The notes under the pieces were generated by a model, which saw only the letters and a list, made by a program, of their open reading frames with translations, made no database searches and had not been told where the DNA came from. 64,000 bases of DNA from NCBI GenBank assembly GCA_026936335.1, contig JAPMXV010000037.1, positions 231,503 through 295,502 on the forward strand. Reading direction: 5' to 3'. This stretch comes from Mantamonas sphyraenae. Its lineage: Eukaryota; CRuMs; Mantamonadidae. A program made the translations under genes and the position numbers. This document shows positions 22,220 through 31,982 of this stretch, piece after piece (the first letter of the stretch is position 1; every line of letters starts with the position of its first letter).

Positions 22220-23545
22220 TCACATTGTCTGTTCGGCATCGGAACGTGATCGTTTGGAAGCCGAGGCAGCCATGAGCAGATCAAAGGCACTATTGCTGCG
22301 TTTCCGTTGCTGCTGGTCATTTCTACTGTCCTCTTGGTTGTTTGTACGCACCTGAACCTGGACCTGCATCTCTTGCGTGTCACCTCCTTCTCCATCCTCG
22401 GTCTTGGCCACCACCTTTGCCTGCACCTTGCCCAACGATCCAGCGCGTTGGAACATCTGCATGAGGGACGAGGATGAAGAGGATGAAGAGGATGACGATG
22501 TGGACGAGGATGCACCACGTGAGAATGCTCCCCGTTGGACTCGATTGCCTGAGACAAACAGGTCGCTCAGTTCGTTGGTGAACAAACAAGGCTGGCGTTC
22601 GAGCTGGGCCTTGCGTTCGGCACTCAAATCCTGCACACGGTCGACATCCAAATCAAGGTACACTGGGCCATGGTCTGAACCCAACACAAGAGGCATGTTG
22701 CCGCTGGTGAGGGCCTTTGGCCGCAGGGTGTCGTCAAGCAGAAAGTAGTCGAGCCGCCAGCCTTGGTTGTCGATGCGTCGCGAGGGAATCTTCTGGTCCC
22801 ACCAGGAGTATGTGTCGGCAATGTCTGGGTTGAGCAGACGCAAGGCATCACTCATGCGCAGCATGGGTTGCCACGTGTTGTCACCCTCATCCACCTCCTT
22901 CAAGGGTGGATCCGGTTGCACACCCAAGAGACGACTCAACCAGCCGCGTTCGCAGTCGCGGAAGCAGGCACTCTCACGTTTGGCATTGGCATCGTAGGTC
23001 CAACAGTCATTGGGATGGTAGACGGCGTTGAGATCACCACACAGCAACACTGCCTTGCCTGCAGCCTGCACCTCGACACACAACGACTCGACGTTGCGGT
23101 TGAAGCGTCTCCGGATGTCCTGGCTGCCCTCACGGGTGCCAGTGTTGGGAAAGTAGCAGTTGAGCAGCACAAAGTCGCCGTGATCCGTCGCCACCAGCCT
23201 CCCCTCCTCTCCCCAGCCCCGTCCATGCAGTGTGGTGCCATGGCGTGCATACGTCACCACTCCACTGTATCCCTTGCGTGTGGTGGCATAGGCAAAGAAT
23301 GATTCGTAGCCAGGGACCCGCTGCACACTCTGTCCTCGCTTCCGTCCCTCCTTCCGTTCATACTCCTCCAACTTGTCCTCTGAAATCTTGGTCTCCTGCA
23401 TGCACACAATGTCTGCATCCCACTCCCCAAACAGTGCCTCCAGATTCGGTGTCTTGTCCGGCAGCTTCTTCATCAGCGCACGGATCCCGTTGACGTTCCA
23501 CGACACAATGTGCAGCGGTTTCCTTACACTGTTGCTGCTCATCAT
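22220..23545 (-). CDS. AP endonuclease of the APE1/exonuclease III family
   Basis: Base-excision-repair nuclease that cuts DNA 5' to abasic sites; acts in nucleus and/or mitochondria. 441 residues from the MM at 23545. Motifs run in order: LHIVSWNVNGIRALM (Asn), DIVCMQETKISED (catalytic Glu), YSGVVTYAR, GRLVATDHGDFVLLNCYFPN, VLLCGDLNAVYHPNDCW (Asp/Asn), SWWDQ, NQGWRLDYFLLDD and LGSDHGPVYLDLD (final Asp-His). After the catalytic domain (about residue 350) comes a Ser-rich, then Gln/Asp-rich tail that ends in AFDLLMAASASKRSRSD, a conserved-looking hydrophobic motif next to basic residues that may bind a partner or serve as a nuclear signal. The same frame is open further upstream to 24286, but that stretch lacks family sequence and overlaps the next gene. 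Confidence 0.92.
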   Translation of the reverse strand: MMSSNSVRKPLHIVSWNVNGIRALMKKLPDKTPNLEALFGEWDADIVCMQETKISEDKLEEYERKEGRKRGQSVQRVPGYESFFAYATTRKGYSGVVTYARHGTTLHGRGWGEEGRLVATDHGDFVLLNCYFPNTGTREGSQDIRRRFNRNVESLCVEVQAAGKAVLLCGDLNAVYHPNDCWTYDANAKRESACFRDCERGWLSRLLGVQPDPPLKEVDEGDNTWQPMLRMSDALRLLNPDIADTYSWWDQKIPSRRIDNQGWRLDYFLLDDTLRPKALTSGNMPLVLGSDHGPVYLDLDVDRVQDLSAERKAQLERQPCLFTNELSDLFVSGNRVQRGAFSRGASSSTSSSSSSSSSSSLMQMFQRAGSLGKVQAKVVAKTEDGEGGDTQEMQVQVQVRTNNQEDSRNDQQQRKRSNSAFDLLMAASASKRSRSDAEQTM

Positions 23546-23671
23546 TTGGTTCAACGGGCCTACCACACACACACACACAGAGAGAGAGGGACAAGGCAGA
23601 GGATGGAGTGTGATGCTGGGTCCCCTGGCGCCCCCCCGTCGCAAGCAAAACAACCACTTCCTTCGGAAAGA

Positions 23672-24804
23672 ATGCTCCATCGCAGTGGCGCGGGTACAGG
23701 TGCAGGTGCCATGGACACCACAGGGGATGGCGGCACAGGACAACCCATGGGACCCATGGGCATGCGTGGAGGTGGTGGGGTGGCAAGCATGGTGCGCATG
23801 CAGTCCCGGGTGGCCGAAAAGGGGTTTGGTCTCTTCCGAGACTTTACCCGAGCCCACGTGCTCACCATGGAGAGTCTCTTTGTCGACTGGCGCCCTCGTA
23901 CGCCTGTCATTGCCACATTGGGTGCCATTGCCCTGATTGTATTGGGCACCTCCATGTCCTGGTGGCGGAGGGTGCGTTTCTGGTGTGTGTGGCTCGGTGA
24001 TGAATCCCACAACCCCGTTCTGACTCCTCCCCCCCCCTCCCCCCCTTTCCCCTCTCCCCCCCGTATCACACACAGCTACTGGCATGTGTGATCCCACTGT
24101 CGTATTTGGGAGCTGGTTACGTACTGGATGACATCTTTGACCACAAAGTGGACAAGGAGGAACACCCGCAGCGTCCTCTGGCGGCAGGCAAGGTGTCTGT
24201 GATTGCCACGGGGATGACAGTGATCCCTCTGTTCCAAGTGTCCATGATGCTCTGTGCGTTGTATGGCATGCAGGCGTTCTTGACACTGTTTGTGGCGTTG
24301 ATCCCAGTGGTGTGCAGTTCCGTGGCCTTCCGAGTGTTCCCTGTGTTGGGTCGTCTGCTCCTGGCCATGGCCTGTTCCATGGCGTACTTCTTTGTGGCTG
24401 TCATTGACAGGACTTCCACCATGGGCCATGCTGGCTTCTTCCTGGCAATCCTTCTCTTCCCGCTCTGGTATGTCATGGACAGTCTCTTTCACTACAAGGA
24501 CCCCGGTGCCAATTGGGATGCCCACAGTGTCCGTGGGGGCATGCGCACCGTCGTGGCTCAGGCCTGGGCTGCGCTTGCCTTGGCTGTCTTTGCCCTCCTC
24601 ACCTTCTCCCTGGGCTTCCTGGGCACCCCGCAATCCATCACACACCCGCGTGTGTTTTCCCTCCTTATGGCCCTGGCCCTGGCTGCCTTTGCTGGCATCC
24701 TCACCGTCATGTACACCCATCGCAACCTCAAGCACTACGCCACCCTGCGTCTCGTCGCAGAGGCCCTCATGCTCACCTTGCCTGTCCTCCTTGCCCTCTG
24801 CTGA
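23672..24804 (+). CDS. UbiA-superfamily-like prenyltransferase
   Basis: Two exons, 23672-23971 and 24076-24804, join in phase to 342 residues with seven or eight membrane segments. The N-terminus is Gly/Met-rich, then RAHVLTMESLFVDWRPRTPV leads into the first segment, as in UbiA enzymes. Exon 2 starts LLACVIPLSYLGAGYVLDDI and continues FDHKVDKEEHPQRPLAAGKV. This is the UbiA region NDxxDxxxD..RPL..G with Asp in place of the usual first Asn. Such enzymes transfer prenyl chains to quinone, chlorophyll, haem O or lipid acceptors. The second Asp-rich motif of UbiA enzymes is not obvious; DSLFHYKDPGANWD is the nearest candidate. It might therefore be a divergent or inactive member. It starts 126 bases from the APE1 gene on the other strand. 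Confidence 0.62.
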
Positions 24805-24915
24805 CTCTCCCTGACATCAATGAACCATCCTCCACACTCACTCCCAATTTGTTTCCCAAACGGGTGTGTGTGTGTGTGTGCACATGTGCACCCACCCCTT
24901 GCCCACCCAACAAAA

Positions 24916-27900
24916 ATGTTTGCCTCCCGTGTCACTCGTTCTTCCTACACACGCACAGGTGCACGCACGCTGGGGTTGGCTGTGGAAGCACCCCAGTCTG
25001 CACGTGCCCAAGAGGACCACGATGAGGTGCTTCAAAGAGCCCAACAGCAGGCGTTTGGCTCTGGCAGAGGAGGCGGTGGTGGTGGCCCAGGCTCTCGGTC
25101 GCCCAGCAAACCGTCCCACGGCGGCGGCTCCGTCGGCGGGTCGGGCTACTCGGGGGGTCGCCTGACTGTGTATGCAGGCAACACACAGAGCAAACGACGC
25201 ATCAAAGTGCATCCGTCGGTGGTGGGACGCAAGGAACGCAGTGAAGTGGTGTCAGGGGCCCAGGCCCTTCAGCCGCTGGATGCCTCGCAAGCAAGCCACC
25301 TCAGCGACTTTCGTTCCGACACTGTGAGCAAACCCACACGAGGCATGATGGAAGCCATGATCAACGCCCCATTGGGGGACAATGTGTATGGCGAGGATCC
25401 TGCCGTGTTGAGACTGCAGGACCGCCTTGCGGAAATGAGCGGCAAGGAAGCTGCTCTCTTTTGCCCCACGGGCACCATGACCAACCAGATTGCCCTCCGA
25501 TGTCACCTCTCTGCCCTCCAAAGGTAGGTTGCCCTTGTACCAATGCCCACCAGAATGCCTGTTTGTGTCCCGTTCTCGTGGAGGTGGGGCCGTCTGCTAA
25601 ACACAGGCTCCGGCGTTTTTTCCGGTTCCTGACGCGGCTTTCGTCTCTACTGCCCCGCGTGTGTGTGTGTGCGCGTGTGTGTGTTTGTGTGTGCGTGTGT
25701 GGTGCTCACCCTTGCCCTGGCGTGCATGTGCGTTGTTCCACAGCGTGCTGGTCGACGAGACATCCCATATTTATAACTACGAGTGCGGCGGAGTGGCGTA
25801 CCATTCCCAGGCGCAGGTGGATCCGGTGCCCCAGTCGTTGTCACGGTACCACGTGACGGCAGACGCCCTGTTGGAACGGGTGCGTGGCAAAGACCAACAC
25901 CACGCAGTGACCAAGGTGATTGCATTGGAAAACACAAAGAACGGGGTTGTGTTCCCGCAGGACGAAGTGCGTGAGATCCGACGACGGCTGCTGGGGGCTC
26001 ATCCCGACCTGGATCTCAAGTTGCACCTGGATGGGGCGCGGCTGTGGAATGCATGTGTGCGCGACAAGCTGACGTTGCAAGAGGCGTGCGAGCCGTTTGA
26101 CACCGTGTCGTGTGCATGAGCAAGGGACTGGGAGCCCCTGTGGGCTCTGTGCTGTTGGGGGACAAGGCCACGGTGGAGAAAGCCCTCCATTATCGCAAAC
26201 TGTTTGGGGGTGGGTGGAGACAGGCAGGCATGCTTGCAGCAGCAGCGGAGTATGCGTTGGATCACCAGTGGGCAAGGATGGAGGAGGACCATGCCTTGGC
26301 ACAACACCTGGCCTACAAACTCGACTCCATGGGCTTTGACATTGTGTTGCCCGTGCATACAAACATGGTGTTTGCCTCGTCGCGGCCCCTGGGTGCCACC
26401 TTTGCCGAGTTGGCAGAGCGAGTGACTGGGGCCTCTGAGTTTATGCAAGCCCATGCGGTGGTTGCGGATTTCCCACATGCGAACGAGATGCGGCTGGTGA
26501 CCCATCTGCAAACCAGTCGCCAGGCTGCAGACCAGCTGCTCCTGCTGATGGATCACATGGCCAACGGGAGGGGCTTTGACAAGGCCAAGGTGGCAGTGAT
26601 GGCACGGCAGGCTGGCATGCTGGCAGCAAGTGCACAGCGACGCAAACAGGCAGCGTCAGCATTGTCACCGTCGCCGTCGCCGTCGCCGTCATCAACATCA
26701 TTCTCGGGTCCGGCACGTGCGGGAGGGTTGCATCGTATCTACACAGACCCGCAGGCGGTGTTTGAGGCAGCCAAGGAAAAGTCAGACACACGTCCTGTGA
26801 GTCGCTTCTATGAAGAGTTTGACGAGAGCAACCTGGAGGACGTGGAGACGGCGTATGTGGAGGCGGCACACGCGCAGCACAACGGCACATGGGGCATTGA
26901 GCATTCGTCGTTGGCACAGCGTGTGGGCATGGTGACACGCTTTGCAACCGAACTGATGGCCAGGCGGGGCGAGCTGGCGGCGTTGTTGACGGCAGAGACA
27001 GGCAAACCGATCTCGCAGGCCGGGGCAGAGATTGACGAGTTTGCACGGTACATCAAACACTTTGTGGAGAGTGCACAGAAGGAAATCGACTCGAGGTTGA
27101 TGACACCGGTCAAGACGGACGAAAAGGGAGACATCCTGCTGTACGAACCAGTGGGGGTGGTGGGTAGCATCGCCTCGTGGAACTATCCGTACTTTGTGTC
27201 GGGCAACGTGCTGATCCCAGCGCTGCTGGCGGGCAACTCGGTGGTGTACAAACCCAGCGAACTTGCACTGGCCACAGGGTGGGAGATGGTGGAGATGTTG
27301 TACAAGGCCGGTGTGCCTCGCATGGCCTTGCATTGTCTGGTGGGCAAGGGCGAGGTGGGTGCAGCGCTGGCCAGCCAACCCCTGGATGCACTGTACTTTA
27401 CGGGCTCCAACGCAGTGGGACGGCAGCTGGAACGGATTGTGGAGCAACGGGAGGGTCGCAAGGAAACGCGGCTGAATCTGGAACTGGGTGGCAAGGATGC
27501 AGTGTATGTGTGTGATGATGTGGCGAGTGTGAAGCATGCCGCACGTACAGTGGCACAGGGGGCGTTCTACAACGCCGGTCAGTCGTGCTCGTCGGTGGAG
27601 CGTGTGTACGTGCACGAGGCGGTGTACAACGAGTTTGTGGCAAGGCTGGTGGACGAGGTGAGCCACTTTGTGATTGGGGAACCCGAGGACGAGGAGACGT
27701 TTATTGGACCGTTGGCACGTGGACAGGTGCATGTGAAGGAGTTGCAGAAGCAGGTGGAGGAGGCCAAACACCTGGGAGCGGTGCAGATGTGCGGGGGCAA
27801 TGCGTTGTACAGTGGGGCCGGGGGAGTGTACATGGAGCCCACAGTGATGACGCATGGCACACATGCCATGTCGTTGATGCAGGAGGAGAGCTTTGGGCCC

Positions 27901-28197
27901 GTGGTGTGTGTGCACAGGCCTGTGAGTGGGGACGAGGAGGCCGTGCAGCTGATCAACGACACTCAGTATGGTCTCACTGCAGGTCTGTTCAGCAGAGACC
28001 CCGAACGACTGTCCCGACTCACCACCAAGGTCAACACGGGCTCGGTGTACTGGAACAGCTGTGACATGAGCGAACCATGGATGCCCTGGAGTGGCCGAAA
28101 GGGATCGGGCAAAGGGGTCACCCTGTCGTACCTGGGTCAACAGGCTTTGACACGACCCAAGAGTGTGTTTGTGCGCATGAAAGGGATCACGGAATAG
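24916..28197 (+). CDS. Threonine aldolase-aldehyde dehydrogenase fusion (one frame break)
   Basis: Exon 1 (24916-25523) begins [20 protein letters not shown], a probable mitochondrial leader, and exon 2 starts at 25744 in phase. The first half is a PLP threonine aldolase (threonine or allo-threonine to glycine and acetaldehyde): [57 protein letters not shown] and the PLP Lys in [10 protein letters not shown] (about residue 328). A linker ([13 protein letters not shown]) leads without a break to a full aldehyde dehydrogenase from RIYTDPQ (about 534): [35 protein letters not shown] with the Glu, [13 protein letters not shown] with the catalytic Cys (about 818), EESFGPVV. About 1020 residues. 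The frame breaks at 26108-26112 where TCG-TG has one G fewer than the expected codons, just before SKGLGAP. Confidence 0.9.
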
Positions 28198-28292
28198 AGA
28201 GAGAGTGTGTGGTGAGTGGTGGTGGGGGGGGGGATGTCTGCGAGGCAAACCAACAAAAACCACACACCCGGGTTCCAACGAGCAAGAAGCAA

Positions 28293-31200
28293 ATGTCGTC
28301 ACGTTCGCAGCTGGACTCGGACGTGGAGGAACTATTTGGGTCTGCGGATGGAGATGGAGACCGAGTGACGCTGGTGGGCGGAGTGGGAGGGGCCAACGGG
28401 GTGCAGGAGGACGACTTGATTGTCAGCGCAACCCAACAACGGAGGCTGTCGCAGGCAGAAGGGGCCACAGAGGAACAGGACACACGCAAGGAGAACCAAA
28501 GACAAAAGGAAAAGGGCAGAAAGGCAGGCACGGGTCGTGGAAGTGACGGTGAGTGGCAAGGGGCCGACGGGGTGAGACGACGGGACGAAGATGCGACCGT
28601 TTCTGCAAGGCCCAAGAGCACTTGTGAGGGAGATTGTGTGGGAGGGACGCGTGGTGAGGGAGAATGCGACGTACTGACAGGTGACAAACATCCACAGATG
28701 TACAATTGCATGCGCCTCTGCTTCAAGTGAGTGCTGTGGAGCGTGTGGAGGACGAGGGAAACGAGACGGAGGAGGAGGACACGTTGGATTCGCTTGTGGT
28801 CGGGTCTGCGGGTTCGTCGGGCGCAGGCGGGAGCAGGAGCAAGCAGACAGGGACACGATCGGGATCGAATGGAAGCAAACGCAGCGAAGCATCACCCAGC
28901 AACGGGGGCAATGGACGTCGTGCGTTGAGTGGTGGGTTTGGCGGGTTTGGAGGATTTGGTGGAGGAAGTAGCAGCAGCAGCAGCAGTGGTGGCAGCAGTG
29001 GCAGTGGTGGTGGTACGGGTGCTGGCAACAACCGAGTTGCACCTGTGAATGGAGGGAGTGCAGGGTTGCAACGGATGATGACAAAGCACAGTCTGAAGTT
29101 CAAGACGTTCAGCACGTTCACGGTGGATCACGACGAGGACGCACAGCAGTCGTCGGGGTCACTGCTGGGGGGGCTCATGCATGGATCATTGTCGACCAAG
29201 GAACAGCATGGACATGGTGGGACGACCCAACAGCCACACCGTGCACGTGAGGAGGAATATGGTGTGTTTCAATTCCGAGCACGGCATCGGTACACCCGAA
29301 GCAGCAGCAGCAGCAGTGAGGAGGGTGTGGAAGTGGTTGGGGCAGCGTCACGTGAGGTGGGCACCCCATCGCATGCATTGAGTGTGGTGGAACGACGCAT
29401 GGCACAGGAGTTGTTGGACACTTTGACGGAGGAGCAGGTGAAGCTGTTGTACCTGGTGTCGTTGTATTCGTACAAGGCAGTGGCCAAGGGGGAGAGTGAA
29501 GAGTGGATTCGCAAGGTGCCTCTGTTGGTGCTCATGTACGAGGGGGTGGTGGCAAAGACGTTTGACTACGACTACGCCCCTGCCTCGGAGATGGTGGGCA
29601 ATCGTCGCATCTACCTCAACATTCCGCAGGATGGTGTGGATGACTTGGATGACCTGCGTGAACAGAAGCTGCTCAATGGTCTCAAGTTGTCCTCCTCCGA
29701 GTACCAAACCGTGACGGCATACCAAATCTCCGACCTGGGCCTGGATGTGTTGTCGCTGGCACCCACGCGCTTGTTCCAGGCCGTGGACGACCTGGTGTAC
29801 CATCGCTTTGTGTGGCGAGAGGTGACGGATGCATGGAAGCGACATGCAGAGGTCAACCACCTTGCCTACGTGCCCCCAGCAACCTGGGCGAGGAGTTTGA
29901 CGAGACGGATGGGAAGGAGCATCGAGAGCTCGTGGAGGTGTTGTGGGACGCAGCCGACGCCTCGTTCTACCTGCGAGGCACAACCACAGACTTTACGTGT
30001 CTGTCATCCATCACAGACACGGAGGATGTGTCGTATGTGGCGTCGCCGTTCATTCCGTCGCACTTGCGCCGCGGAGGGAGGGCGACGACGTCGTTTCGGC
30101 ACCGTGCGGCGGAAGCAAGTGCAGGGGCAGCCAACATTCGGGACGACCTGCAAGAATTGATCAAACTGGACGAGGTGGTGTTTATGGTGGGCGAGTGGGT
30201 GCCGTTCGGGGCCAACCAGATTGTGTTGTTGAACGACAAGCTGGGTGCGCCGGACAGGGTGCGTGGTGGGTTCTTTACGGCGCTGGTGGACGAGGAGCCC
30301 GAAGGAACCAAGTTTCGGATTCCCAACAACACACAGGGCTTGACTTCGGTGGAGGTGTTGGACTTTGACCAAACGGAGTACCTGAACTTTGAGGCGGAGA
30401 TCAAGCTGCCTGTGGAGGAGGGGGTCATCCAGGTGGAGAACTTTGGGGTGCACGTGTCGGCCACAGGCGAGATTGTGTACGGGTTGGCCATCGAGTCGCT
30501 GCAGGACAAGGTTGGGAACAAGATCTCGATGGATCTGCTGTCGCGTGTGATTGTGGACATCCACAAGGACTCGTCGCAGGTGATGGACTCGCTGGTGAGT
30601 GCATACCAACGCTCGCTGATGGACACAGTGTACTCTGGGGACAGTGCGTCGCGAGACAAGTTCCAGGTGATCATGGCGAAGCGGATGCATCCGAAGAAGG
30701 CGGCTGAGGAGTATCTGGACAAGGAGGACTTTGAGAATGAGTTGAAGCAGGTGTTGGGAGAGACCCAGAGTGCACACGACCTTTCGGAGGACGAAATGAT
30801 TGTGATTGGACGGCACGGGATCCTGCTTGTGAGCGAGGACGCCGAACGGTTTGCGGAGTATGTGCACGCACACATGACACTGGCAGCGCTGGGACTGTTC
30901 CTGCGCAACCTGTTCAACCGCATCTTTATCCTGGACGACCAGCTCAAGCGGATCCGGGAGCTGATCCAGACGTACGAACAGAACCCGAACAGCATCCCGC
31001 GGATCAGGGAGATGTTGAGCCAGAATTCGAGGTATGTGATCCTGCTGGAGACGGCACACGGGTACATGCAGGAGGCCATGCGCACGTTTGACGTACCCAA
31101 GGCACCTGGGAGCAGCCAGGTGAGTGCAGACGAGGCGCTGGGCACGCTGTACAAGGTGTTGCGGCTGGAACAGCACGAGAGCCAGCTGCGTCGCAGGGTG

Positions 31201-31954
31201 GAAGATCTGGACAAGAATCTGGAGGGGGCTCGGTTCGAACTGGATGGGTTGCGTGAGATGACAGATGTGATTTCGGAAAACACAGATGTTCCGTCTTCAG
31301 GAGGCGATGAACAGCAACACGAAGAATCTGGAGGAAGTGTTTCGGTCGAACGAACGGTCGTCGGCGTCGCTGGAGCTGATGCAGGTGATTCTGTCGGGCA
31401 CACTGGCGTTTGACATCATGGACCGGTTCACAGGCGAATGGACGGTGATGGACCAGGAGTGGGCGGAGCGGGATGGGATTGTGTCGTTTGTGACGACGCC
31501 GTACGTGTGGTTTGTGGTGTCACTGGCCGTGTGGGCACTGGTGGCGGGTTTGCTGCTGTACTACATGCGGTATGCACAGACTCGTGCGGGAGGCGTGCTG
31601 ACGGTGCGTTTCAAGGTGAACCGACCGATTCGGGTGCGCAACCTGAACAATTATTTGCGGAACAAGCCGATTGCGGAGGAAGGGGTGGAGAACGACGGAC
31701 ACAATTCGATCAAAAAGGTGTCATGGACAGAGGTGGATGGAGAGTACTGGAGCAACTGCCTGCCGCAGATCGAGATTGCCTACGACGAAAAGTACGGGTT
31801 CCTGCTGCATGTGTACATGCAAATCACCAAGGACAAGTATCTGCTGAGCGAACGGGAGATCAAGCGGAGGTTCTTGAATGATCTGCGCAACTATGAGGTG
31901 TTGGAGGAGGTGCATGGGGAGGGTGGGGATGCCAAGCGCAGGGGAGGGCATTGA
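28293..31954 (+). CDS. Large membrane protein of unknown function, C-terminal transmembrane segment
   Basis: I do not recognise the family. Exon 1 (28293-28548) and exon 2 (from 28698) join in phase, about 1170 residues in all. The first 250 residues are Ser/Gly/acidic low complexity. A folded-looking region follows (ERRMAQELLDTLTEEQVKLL, YLVSLYSYKAVAKG, RIYLNIPQDGVDDLDD), then a beta-rich region (WVPFGANQIVLLNDKLG, EYLNFEAEIKLPVEEG) and a long coiled coil (EQHESQLRRRVEDLDKNLEG). A single membrane segment (VWFVVSLAVWALVAGLLLYY, about 1026) and a conserved-looking soluble tail (VRFKVNRPIRVRNLNNYL, YWSNCLPQIEIAYDEKYG) end it. Two frame changes: near 29885 a CCCCC run lacks one C (VPPSNLGEEFDE when restored), and near 31285 an AAAA run has one extra A. 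They cancel, which supports the single-gene model. Confidence 0.7.
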
Positions 31955-31982
31955 AAAACACACACACACACACACACACGAG

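Noticed and set aside
22220-24286. Extending the APE1 protein to 24286
   Set aside because: The extra 247 residues are His/Pro/Gly-rich, lack family similarity and lie over exon 1 and the intron of the UbiA-like gene.
29967-31403. A 478-codon minus-strand frame opposite the unknown membrane protein
   Set aside because: Ser/Arg-rich antisense shadow; the plus strand shows coiled coil, membrane helix and conserved frame restoration.
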